A stretch of DNA of 17,460 bases. It comes from an uncultured Clostridia bacterium. GTDB taxonomy: Bacteria; Bacillota; Clostridia; Christensenellales; Aristaeellaceae. The notes under the pieces were generated by a model. The model was given only the letters and a program-made list of their open reading frames with translations, did no database searches and was not told where the DNA came from. The translations under genes were made by a program, and so were the position numbers. This document shows positions 7,074-14,354 of the stretch, in pieces. How positions within the stretch are numbered: position 1 is the stretch's first letter; each line of letters begins with the position of its first letter. The stretch is from contig CAMNCR010000188.1 of assembly GCA_946534455.1 (NCBI GenBank), positions 1-17,460 of the forward strand, in the 5' to 3' direction.

Positions 7074-8052
7074 GGGGCTCCTCCTCCCCGGCGGCCTCCG
7101 CGGGGGAATCGAAGTTGATCCGCTCCTCCTCGATGACCAGCGGCCGCTTCATCATGCGCAGGTTGATGGCGGAAATGTATTCTCCCAGGAAGCCCATGAA
7201 GGCCAGCAGGATGGAGCACATCAGGGAGATGATGATGATCGTGGGCGCCTGGCCGGCGTCGAAGCGGTCCCAGTAGATCAGCTTCATGACCAGATACACC
7301 AGGCCGATCAGCAGATTCAGGAAGGCCAGAATCATGCCTCCGAACACGGCCACGCGCATGCCCGCCTTGGTGTAGCTGGTGACGCTGAGCATGGCGGCGT
7401 CGTAGAGGGTGTACCAGTTGTTGTGGGTTTTGCCGGCGCGGCGCTGGGGCTGCTCGTAGGGCACCTCCTTGCGCCGGCCGCCCAGCTCCGCCACGATGCC
7501 CCGGATGAAGGGGGTCGGGTCGTCCAGCTGGCGCATGACATCCAGAAAGCTGCGGTCGTAGAGCCCGAAGCCGGTGAAGTGCTCGATCTGATCCACCTTG
7601 GAAAAGCGCTTGATGAGCTTGTAATACATCGTGCGCAGCCGGTACATGAGGGGGTTTTCCCGGCTGCTGGTCTTGATGCCGCAGACGATCTGATAGCCCT
7701 CCTCCCAGTATTGCAGGAAGGTCGGAATCAGCTCCACCGGGTCCTGAAAATCCGCGCAGATGGAAATGGCGCAGTCCCCGGAGGTCTGGCACAGGCCGTA
7801 GTAGGGGCTGTTGAACTGGCCGAAGTTCTTGACGTTGAAGATCGCGCGCACCTGGGGATGGGCGGCGCAGATGCCGCGCAGCAGCGGCCGCGTCCGGTCC
7901 GTGGAGCAGTTGTCGATGCACAGCACCTCGTAGTCGTACTGGGGCAGGGCGTCCATCTGGGCCATGACCGCGTCGGTGATGGCCTCGATGTTCTCCTCCT
8001 CGTTGTAGCAGGGAATCATGATGCTGACCTTTTTCTTGCGTTCGGCGTTCAA
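7066..8052 (-). CDS. GtrB/DPM1-like GT2 polyprenyl-phosphate glycosyltransferase
   Basis: 328 residues. Residues 9-22 (VSIMIPCYNEEENI) open a GT2 nucleotide-sugar fold, CIDNCSTD follows, and Asp101-Phe-Gln-Asp104 is the expected metal-binding DxxD of the DPM1/GtrB/ArnC branch. Two transmembrane helices follow (about 232-256 and 268-292), then a short cytoplasmic tail. Such enzymes move a sugar from a nucleotide donor to undecaprenyl phosphate on the inner face of the membrane. The start is TTG at 8052-8050, chosen because AAGGAGG lies eight bases upstream; the next Met is residue 12, inside the conserved strand. It follows the SDR gene by 33 bases and overlaps the GtrA-like gene, the usual GtrB-GtrA pairing. 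The donor could be an ordinary hexose or the branched sugar made by the genes just upstream; the sequence cannot tell. Confidence 0.9.
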   Translation of the reverse strand: MNAERKKKVSIMIPCYNEEENIEAITDAVMAQMDALPQYDYEVLCIDNCSTDRTRPLLRGICAAHPQVRAIFNVKNFGQFNSPYYGLCQTSGDCAISICADFQDPVELIPTFLQYWEEGYQIVCGIKTSSRENPLMYRLRTMYYKLIKRFSKVDQIEHFTGFGLYDRSFLDVMRQLDDPTPFIRGIVAELGGRRKEVPYEQPQRRAGKTHNNWYTLYDAAMLSVTSYTKAGMRVAVFGGMILAFLNLLIGLVYLVMKLIYWDRFDAGQAPTIIIISLMCSILLAFMGFLGEYISAINLRMMKRPLVIEEERINFDSPAEAAGEEEPHA

Positions 8053-8085
8053 GATCGGTTCCTCCTTCCGCCCGGGGGCGGGGTT

Positions 8086-9006
8086 TTACAGCTCGTTGGC
8101 GCGCCAGTAGGCGACGGTTTCCCGGATGCCCTCCTCGAAGGACACCCGGGGCTCAAAGCCGGTATCCTCCCGCAGGGGGGTGAGATCGGCCTGCAGATGC
8201 ATGACCTGGTTGGGCGGATAGGGCAGCTCGCCGATGCCCAGGGGCAGGCTGGGATCCACCGCGTCCCGGGCGGCCTCAAAGTAGGCCCGCAGGGGGCGCA
8301 CCCGGCCGCTGCCCACGGGATAGATCGCGCCGTCGCGCCCGGAGACGGCCATGGCGCGCAGCGCCTCGGCCACGTCGCCGGAGTAGCAGAAGTCCCAGGC
8401 CTGCTCGCCGGGGGTCAGGGCGGGCTTCTCCCCCCGCAGCAGCTTGTTGAGAATCGTGGGAATGACGCTCAGCGGGCCGTCCCCGGGACCGTAGGCGCTG
8501 AGGATCCGGGCCCACACGTGCCGCAGCCCCAGCGGGCGGCAGGCCAGGCGGGTCAGCTGCCCGGCGCACAGCTTGGCGATGCCGTAGCCGGTGGTGGGGG
8601 CGCAGGGCGCGTCCGCGGTGACCAGCCCCTCGATGCGGCCGTGCTCCGCCTGGCTGCCGACGCCCACGAACACCTGGCAGCCCAGGGCATGGGCGCACCG
8701 GACCGCCTCCACGGCGCAGCGGATGTTTTCCGCCTGCAGGGCCGCGTCGTCCCGCCCGGGGCCGATGGTGCCCATCCAGGCCAGATGAAAGAATGCGTCC
8801 ACCGGGGCGGAAAGCTGCTCCGGCAGGGCGGAAATCTCCCGCATATCCAGCTCGATGACCCGGGCCTCCCCGGGCAGGCGGGCGATGCGGGGGTCCCCCG
8901 GATAGCACACGGCGGTCACCTGCGCGCCATGGTCCAGGAGATTCCGGACCAGGGCCAGGCCGACCGTGCCCAGGGGGCCGTTGACGACGGCGGAGCGCAG
9001 CATCAT
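8086..9006 (-). CDS. NAD(P)-dependent SDR reductase/epimerase, YerF-like candidate
   Basis: 306 residues of the extended short-chain dehydrogenase fold. The Rossmann glycine motif is G10-P-L-G13-T-V-G16 near the N terminus. The catalytic residues are Ser118 (GSQAEHG) and Tyr141-G-I-A-Lys145, so the triad is complete. Members act on nucleotide sugars as 4-epimerases, dehydratases or keto-reductases. The start overlaps the stop of the ThDP enzyme gene (ATGA), with GGAGG seven bases before the ATG; a second ATG follows immediately. Tight coupling to the ThDP enzyme and the RfbH dehydrase argues for a role in the same deoxysugar pathway. It could reduce the two-carbon branch (as YerF does in yersiniose synthesis) or the C4 ketone (as CDP-abequose or CDP-paratose synthases do). 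The general family is certain; the exact substrate is inferred from context. Confidence 0.82.
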   Translation of the reverse strand: MMLRSAVVNGPLGTVGLALVRNLLDHGAQVTAVCYPGDPRIARLPGEARVIELDMREISALPEQLSAPVDAFFHLAWMGTIGPGRDDAALQAENIRCAVEAVRCAHALGCQVFVGVGSQAEHGRIEGLVTADAPCAPTTGYGIAKLCAGQLTRLACRPLGLRHVWARILSAYGPGDGPLSVIPTILNKLLRGEKPALTPGEQAWDFCYSGDVAEALRAMAVSGRDGAIYPVGSGRVRPLRAYFEAARDAVDPSLPLGIGELPYPPNQVMHLQADLTPLREDTGFEPRVSFEEGIRETVAYWRANEL

Positions 9007-10850
9007 GTGGGTTCCTCCTCGGATTCGGGCAGCAGCGGAATCACCATCTGGCGCCGCAGCTCCTCCCGGGGCAGGAAGGGCGCCAGGTCCTCCAGCGGCG
9101 GGGACACCAGGCTGCCGTCCGCCCGGCGGCGGGCGCTGCTCTTGGGCTCCCAGACCTGGCGGGTGTCGGTGAAGATTTCACAGAAGACGGGCCCCGGCCG
9201 GGACAGGGCATCCTGCACGGCCCGGCGCATGTCCGCGTTGCTGCGGGCGCACAGATAGGGGAAGCCGAAGGCCTCCGCGATTTTCCGGAAGCTGGGGAAG
9301 GACAGATCGCCGCTTTCCGGCCCGATGCCCACCTTCGTGTGGTGGGAGAAGAGGTTGGTCTGGGTGATCCGGATGGAATGATAGCCCTGGTTGTTGATCA
9401 GAAACAGCTTGATGGGCAGGCGGTTGGTGAGCACGGTCTGCAGCTCCTGCAGGTTCATCATGATGCTCCCGTCGCCCTCCAGGCAGATGGTTTCCCGCTC
9501 TCCCCCGCCCAGGCAGGTGCCGATGGCGGCCGGCAGCCCGTAGCCCATGCTGGCCACGGCGCTGTTGTTGGCAAAGCGGCTGCCCCGCTGAATGACGTAG
9601 GCCTGGTGCCCGGCGACGCAGCAGGCGCCGTTGGACACGGCGGTCAGGCTGTTTTCCGGCAGCTGGCTGCTGAGGTAGCGGATGAAGGCGTAGACGTTGG
9701 CGCCCTCCCCGGATTCCTCCCACTGCTCCTGCCGCACGACGGGGTAATCCCGCTTCCAGCCGGCGCAGCGCGAAAGCCACTCCTCCGGGGCGCACAGGGG
9801 CGCGTCCAGCGCCGCGTCCAGCCGCTCCAGAAAGTCCTTCGCATCCGCCCAGATCGCCTGATCGATGTGCAGCGTGGGCTTGCGCATCTCCCCGGCATCC
9901 ACGTCGACCTGGATGACCCGGGCCTCCCGGGCCCAGGTTTCCCAGTTGTAGCCCACCTGGCGGATGGACAGCCGGGTGCCGATGGCGAGAATCAGGTCCG
10001 CGTTCTGCACGGCCCAGTTGCCGGGCCGGTCGCCCATGTTGCCGCCGCGGCCCGTGTACAGCGGATGCTCGTCCTCCAGCAGGTCAATGGCGTTCCAGTA
10101 GGTGACCACGGGCACCCGCAGTCTGTCCAGCACCCGGCGGAAGGCCGCGTATCCGCCGGAGAGGCGGATGCCGTAGCCCGCGTACAGCACCGGGCGCCGG
10201 GCCTCCCGCAGCTGCCGGAGCACCTGGCGCACCGTGTCGCCTGACACCGGCGGGGGCAGCAGCTCCGCGTCCTCCGCGGGATCGTAGCCGGGCAGCGCGT
10301 CCGTCTCCAGGGTCATGCCCTGGAAGTTGACGGGGATATCGATCCAGACGGGGCCGGGCCGGCCGGTGACCGCCAGATGCCAGGCCCGCTCCAGGTGATA
10401 GCGGATGGTTTCCGGCTTCTCGATCATCACGGCGTACTTGGTCATCGGCGCCACGGAGCGCACGATGTCGTACTCCTGGTCGCCCATGGCGCGCACCCGG
10501 GCGCCGCTCCGGGCCAGGGCGTAGCGGGCGGTGGTGTCATAGCGCACCTGGCCGCTGACGATGAACATGGGAATGGAATCCAGCCAGCCGCCCAGCACGC
10601 CCGTGAGGGCGTTGGTGCCGCCGGGGCCGGTGGTCACGCACACCGCGGCGATCCGGTTCTCCAGCCGGGCATAGGCCTCCGCGGCCATGGCGCAGGCCTG
10701 CTCATGGTGATTGCACAGCACCCGCAGCCGGGGATGATGCCCCAGCGCGTCGTTGAGATGCATGGCGCCGCCGCCGACGACGGAAAACACATCCGTCACG
10801 CCGCGGTCCGCCAGAAAGTCGGCCACATAGTCCGCCAGACGCTGTTTCAA
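9003..10850 (-). CDS. ThDP-dependent acetolactate-synthase-like enzyme, YerE-like candidate
   Basis: 615 residues with the full three-domain architecture of acetohydroxyacid-synthase-type enzymes. The N-terminal Pyr domain contains the catalytic Glu50 (CNHHEQACAMAAEAYAR), which activates thiamine diphosphate, and the GPGG loop. The middle domain (about 195-340) fits the nucleotide/FAD-type fold (LYAGYGIRLSGG, NADLILAIGTR, VIQVDVDAGEM). The C-terminal PP domain has the ThDP/Mg motif GDGS at 459-462, ending in NN at 486-487. The start is TTG at 10850-10848, with AAGGAGG nine bases upstream. It probably decarboxylates pyruvate and transfers the two-carbon unit to a carbonyl. Its place between an RfbH dehydrase and an SDR, far from any ilv gene, matches YerE, the yersiniose enzyme that acts on a CDP-4-keto-3,6-dideoxyhexose. 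Plain branched-chain amino acid synthesis is less likely because no small subunit gene is nearby. Confidence 0.85.
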   Translation of the reverse strand: MKQRLADYVADFLADRGVTDVFSVVGGGAMHLNDALGHHPRLRVLCNHHEQACAMAAEAYARLENRIAAVCVTTGPGGTNALTGVLGGWLDSIPMFIVSGQVRYDTTARYALARSGARVRAMGDQEYDIVRSVAPMTKYAVMIEKPETIRYHLERAWHLAVTGRPGPVWIDIPVNFQGMTLETDALPGYDPAEDAELLPPPVSGDTVRQVLRQLREARRPVLYAGYGIRLSGGYAAFRRVLDRLRVPVVTYWNAIDLLEDEHPLYTGRGGNMGDRPGNWAVQNADLILAIGTRLSIRQVGYNWETWAREARVIQVDVDAGEMRKPTLHIDQAIWADAKDFLERLDAALDAPLCAPEEWLSRCAGWKRDYPVVRQEQWEESGEGANVYAFIRYLSSQLPENSLTAVSNGACCVAGHQAYVIQRGSRFANNSAVASMGYGLPAAIGTCLGGGERETICLEGDGSIMMNLQELQTVLTNRLPIKLFLINNQGYHSIRITQTNLFSHHTKVGIGPESGDLSFPSFRKIAEAFGFPYLCARSNADMRRAVQDALSRPGPVFCEIFTDTRQVWEPKSSARRRADGSLVSPPLEDLAPFLPREELRRQMVIPLLPESEEEPT

Positions 10851-10893
10851 AGGGATATTCCTCCTTCCGGGGTGACCCGCCCTCCGCGGGGGC

Positions 10894-12243
10894 TCAGGCC
10901 TTTGCGCGGACCGCCTCGGTCAGGCTGTCCGCCATGTAGTCCAGCATGGCGTCCGTCATGCCGGGATAGACGCCGATCCAGAAGCTCTGATTCATCACGA
11001 AGTCCGTGACCTCCAGCCCGCCGGCCACCCGGTAGGCGTCCGTGCCGCGGAGCTGGTCGAAGCAGGGATGGCGCAGCAGGTTGCCGCTGAAGAGCAGCCG
11101 GGTCTGAATCTGCCGGGCCTCCAGGAAGCGGGTGATCTCGTTCCGGGACAGGCCGCTCTCCGGCCGGACGGAAATCAGGAAGCCGAACCAGGAGGGATCG
11201 CTGCCCGGGGCGGCCTCCGGCAGAATCAGCCGGTCCTCCAGGGGGGCCAGCCGCTCCCGCAGCCGCGCCCAGTGGGCCTTCCGCAGGCGGATGAAGTCCG
11301 GGAACTTTTTCAGCTGCTCCACGCCGATGGCCGCCTGCAGATCCGTGACCTTCAGGTTGTAGCCGAAATGGCTGTAGACGTACTTGTGGTCGTATCCCGC
11401 GGGCAGCTGGCCGAACTGGCCGTCAAAGCGGTGGCCGCAGAAGTTGTCCCGCCCGGAGGGGCACACGCAGTCCCGCCCCCAGTCCCGGAAGGACAGCAGC
11501 AGCCGGTGCAGCAGCGGATCGTTGGTGTACACCGCGCCGCCCTCGCCCATGGTCATGTGGTGCGGCGGATAGAAGCTGCTGGTGCCGATGTCGCCCCAGG
11601 TGCCGGTGTAGCGGGTTTCCCCGTCGATCGTGCAGGTGCTGCCCAGGGCGTCGCAGTTGTCCTCCACCAGCCACAGGCGGTGGGCCTGGCAGAAGGCCCG
11701 CACGGCGGCCAGGTCAAAGGGATTGCCCAGGGTGTGGGCGATCATCACGGCGCGGGTGCGGTCGCTGAGGGCCGCCTCCAGCCGGGTCACGTCCACGTTG
11801 TACTGGGGAACCGTCACGTCCACGAACACCGGCACCGCGCCGTAGTTCAGAATCGGCGTCACCGTGGTCGGGAAGCCGCAGGCCACCGTGATCACCTCGT
11901 CCCCGGGGCGGATCTGCCGGTCCCCCAGCTCCGGCGCGGTCAGCGCCATGAAGGCCAGCAGGTTGGCGGAGGAGCCGGAGTTCACCAGGTGGGCGTAGCG
12001 CACCCCGAGCCAGGCGGCAAAGTCCCGCTCAAACTGCCCGGCGAACCGGCCGGTGGTCAGCCAGAAGTCCAGCGACGCGTCCACCAGGGACTGCATTTCC
12101 TTTTCGTCAAACACGCGGGAGGCATAGGCGATCCGGTCTCCGGGCGCAAAGTCCTTCTTCTTTTCCTGAAAGGCATGATAGTATTCCCCGACGAGGGAGA
12201 GGATCTCCCTCCGGGCTTCTGCTTCCGTCTGCCAGCGGCTCAT
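10894..12243 (-). CDS. rfbH: CDP-4-keto-6-deoxyglucose 3-dehydrase (RfbH/E1 type)
   Basis: 449 residues of the DegT/DnrJ/EryC1 PLP fold with the features that mark the unusual RfbH/E1 branch. The residue that is Lys in aminotransferases is replaced by His228 in SFYPPHHMTMGEGG, so PLP is held without a Schiff base and the enzyme dehydrates rather than transaminates. A [2Fe-2S] cysteine set is present: Cys197 in VEDNC, then Cys259-x-Cys261-x7-Cys269 in RDCVCPSGRDNFC. In the Yersinia E1 enzyme, from memory, the first gap is 57 residues; here it is 61 because of a short insertion after DNC. E1 removes the C3 hydroxyl of CDP-4-keto-6-deoxy-D-glucose with electrons from an E3 reductase, which is not in this window. 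ATG at 12243 is preferred over TTG at 12249 because AAGGAG lies eight bases from the former but only two from the latter. Confidence 0.92.
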   Translation of the reverse strand: MSRWQTEAEARREILSLVGEYYHAFQEKKKDFAPGDRIAYASRVFDEKEMQSLVDASLDFWLTTGRFAGQFERDFAAWLGVRYAHLVNSGSSANLLAFMALTAPELGDRQIRPGDEVITVACGFPTTVTPILNYGAVPVFVDVTVPQYNVDVTRLEAALSDRTRAVMIAHTLGNPFDLAAVRAFCQAHRLWLVEDNCDALGSTCTIDGETRYTGTWGDIGTSSFYPPHHMTMGEGGAVYTNDPLLHRLLLSFRDWGRDCVCPSGRDNFCGHRFDGQFGQLPAGYDHKYVYSHFGYNLKVTDLQAAIGVEQLKKFPDFIRLRKAHWARLRERLAPLEDRLILPEAAPGSDPSWFGFLISVRPESGLSRNEITRFLEARQIQTRLLFSGNLLRHPCFDQLRGTDAYRVAGGLEVTDFVMNQSFWIGVYPGMTDAMLDYMADSLTEAVRAKA

Positions 12244-12261
12244 GGGCAACGCTCCTTTTCG

Positions 12262-14343
12262 TCAGGTTTCGCTCTGGGCGCCGAGGATGTTCAGGGATTC
12301 GTCCACGGCGTACTCAATCTGGATGGCCAGGCTGTAGGGGGCCTGTTCCCCGTCGATGATGGCATAGGTATCCGGCCCGGCGGTGCCGGGGGCCGAATGG
12401 TAGAGGTGCAGCCGGGTATCCTGCCCGCCGTCGGTTTCATCGGCGGTGAAGCGGAGCTCGTAGGCCTTCCCGGGCACCAGCGGGGCGCGCAGCGGGAAGC
12501 GCGTGTAGCGCAGATCCCGCATCTCCCCCGCGGGCACGTAGCATGCCGCCAGCGGGCTTTCCGATCCCGCCTCCAGCAGGGTCAGGGTCAGGCCCACGCG
12601 GCTGTTGTTGGTGTAGGAGGCCGTCTGCAGCCAGACCGCCAGCATTTCGCTCCCCTCGGCGGGGAAGATCTGCGCGTCCGTCTCGCCGCTCCAGAGCATC
12701 TCGCCCATTTCGCTGCCCTCCCGGGCCAGCAGGGTGCCGACCTTGCCGTAGCCGGCCTCGCGCAGGCGGCGCTGCGCCTCGGGCAGCGCATCCCGGTGCA
12801 CATACAGATCCTGCTCCAGCATGACGTAGTTCTCTTCCACATAGGCCACCAGGTCCGCCGCGTAATCCCGCACGGCGTAGCCCCACAGCTCGCCGTCCGC
12901 GTCCAGCAGCAGCACGGGGGTCTTCCGGGCCTTCAGCTCCGCCAGCTCCCGGGCGCCGTAGAACTCATAGAACCAGGGGCAGCTGCTGCCCAGGGTGCAG
13001 GGATCCAGCCGCAGGCCGTAGGTCATGATCTTTTCGGAGGTGAAGCTGATGTCTCCCACGTGCACCGTGTCCCCGGGATCGGTGAGGATCTCCAGCATGT
13101 CCCGGTTCGTGTCGGAATAGGCCGGGCTGCGCAGGAACCGGGGCACGTGATACAGGTGCCGCACGTTCGCAACCGAGGGGGCCAGGAAGAAGATCAGGCA
13201 GGCCAGGGAATAAGCGGCGCGCAGCACCGTCCCGGCGGTCTTCCTCTGCCGCAGGGCCTCCAGGCTGTCCCCCAGCAGCCAGGCCATCGGCACGCAGGTC
13301 ATGGCGATGTAGGGGCCGCCGTGAAAGCCGTCGAACACCCGCACGCCCGCGTAGATGCAGGACAGCACCAGCGTCACGCCGGCCAGGGGCCGCCTTCTCC
13401 CCAGGCGAAGGCCGCAGGCGACGATGGCGACGGCCTGCAGCAGGGTCTGAATGCCGGTCAGCGGGGAGGTGCGAAGGGCGGAGACGCCGTCCCGCAGGTG
13501 GGACAGCCAGTTTGGAACGACCTTCAGGAAGGTGCTTCCCGGCTGGGTGCCCATGCCGCCGATGTAGCGGGAATAGATCTCGGTGTTCAGGGTGTAGGCC
13601 CCGCCGAAGAAGTTGCTCAGGTTCCCGCTCACGGCGTACCAGCCCAGCAGCGCCGCGAAGGGCAGCAGGCAGATGCCCACCAGGCGGGCGTCCTCCCGCA
13701 GGGCGGCGGGAATCTCCTCCCGGTGCTTCCGCAGATGCGCGGCCTGCATGGCCGCCACCCCCAGAAAGAGGATCAGCAGCGGATAGGCCGACAGGAACGT
13801 GGTGCCGAAGGACAGCACGATGCCCAGGGAGACGGAGGCCGCCATGCCGGCGGAGATGCGGTGCTCCCGGCTGTAGCGCAGGGCCTCCAGCAGCACCATC
13901 GCCAGGCCGATGCCCTGCCAGTGATCGGAGATCATCGTGGTGGCGTACTCCTGCAGGTGCAGCTGGAAGACGTACAGGAAGGGCAGGGAGACCAGCGTCA
14001 CGGCGGGAAAATGCTTCCGGTGCCGCAGATAGATGCCGGTCCACAGCAGGCTCATCATCACGTAGAAGCCCAGGCGGAACTGATACACCGTCCGGGCGCC
14101 CAGCAGCGCGGGCACCGCGGCCATGTAGTAGGAAAAGGGCATGTGCTGGCTGACGTAGGACCCGTAGATGTCCCCGCTCATGACCACGTTGTATCCGCCG
14201 TAGAAGACGTCCTGCTCATCGGTGAAGTACGGATCCAGCATCAGCGTCAGATACAGCAGGAACACCGCCAGAAAGAACAGCAGGGGAAAGCCCCAGCGGG
14301 TCCATCGCCCGGAGAGCAGGGGCTTTCTTTTCGTTTGCGTCAT
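12262..14343 (-). CDS. GT-C-type polytopic membrane glycosyltransferase
   Basis: 693 residues. A short basic N terminus precedes helix 1 (about 18-36), and the first external loop starts with Asp-Pro-Tyr-Phe-Thr-Asp42-Glu43, then the 'D-E...G..vm.GdiY......P..Y' pattern typical of GT39/ArnT-like enzymes, where the acidic pair acts in catalysis. About ten hydrophobic segments run to near residue 390. The remaining 300 residues form an extracytoplasmic tail that ends in a beta-sandwich-like region from about 555. It should transfer a polyprenyl-phosphate sugar to a glycan or protein outside the membrane. The open frame extends upstream to 14583, but ATG 14343 has AAAGGAG six bases before it and lies 11 bases after the previous stop. 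It is 18 bases before rfbH. With the GtrB-like and GtrA-like genes at the operon's end it could complete a three-component glycosylation system. Acceptor and donor are unknown. Confidence 0.82.
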   Translation of the reverse strand: MTQTKRKPLLSGRWTRWGFPLLFFLAVFLLYLTLMLDPYFTDEQDVFYGGYNVVMSGDIYGSYVSQHMPFSYYMAAVPALLGARTVYQFRLGFYVMMSLLWTGIYLRHRKHFPAVTLVSLPFLYVFQLHLQEYATTMISDHWQGIGLAMVLLEALRYSREHRISAGMAASVSLGIVLSFGTTFLSAYPLLILFLGVAAMQAAHLRKHREEIPAALREDARLVGICLLPFAALLGWYAVSGNLSNFFGGAYTLNTEIYSRYIGGMGTQPGSTFLKVVPNWLSHLRDGVSALRTSPLTGIQTLLQAVAIVACGLRLGRRRPLAGVTLVLSCIYAGVRVFDGFHGGPYIAMTCVPMAWLLGDSLEALRQRKTAGTVLRAAYSLACLIFFLAPSVANVRHLYHVPRFLRSPAYSDTNRDMLEILTDPGDTVHVGDISFTSEKIMTYGLRLDPCTLGSSCPWFYEFYGARELAELKARKTPVLLLDADGELWGYAVRDYAADLVAYVEENYVMLEQDLYVHRDALPEAQRRLREAGYGKVGTLLAREGSEMGEMLWSGETDAQIFPAEGSEMLAVWLQTASYTNNSRVGLTLTLLEAGSESPLAACYVPAGEMRDLRYTRFPLRAPLVPGKAYELRFTADETDGGQDTRLHLYHSAPGTAGPDTYAIIDGEQAPYSLAIQIEYAVDESLNILGAQSET

Positions 14344-14354
14344 CGCGGCTCCTT

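Noticed and set aside
8053..8085. Small GC hairpin (CCGCC/GGCGG) between the SDR and GtrB-like genes
   Set aside because: Five base pairs in G+C-rich DNA are expected by chance. There is no T tract, and it merely precedes the ribosome binding site.
6943..9258. 771-residue plus-strand open frame opposite the GtrB-like and SDR genes
   Set aside because: Low-complexity composition, no recognisable motif, and full overlap with three conserved minus-strand genes.
9003..10850. Acetolactate synthase of isoleucine/valine synthesis
   Set aside because: The fold matches, but no ilvN, ilvC or ilvD is near and the neighbours are deoxysugar genes, so a role in amino acid synthesis is less likely. It is not excluded by sequence alone.
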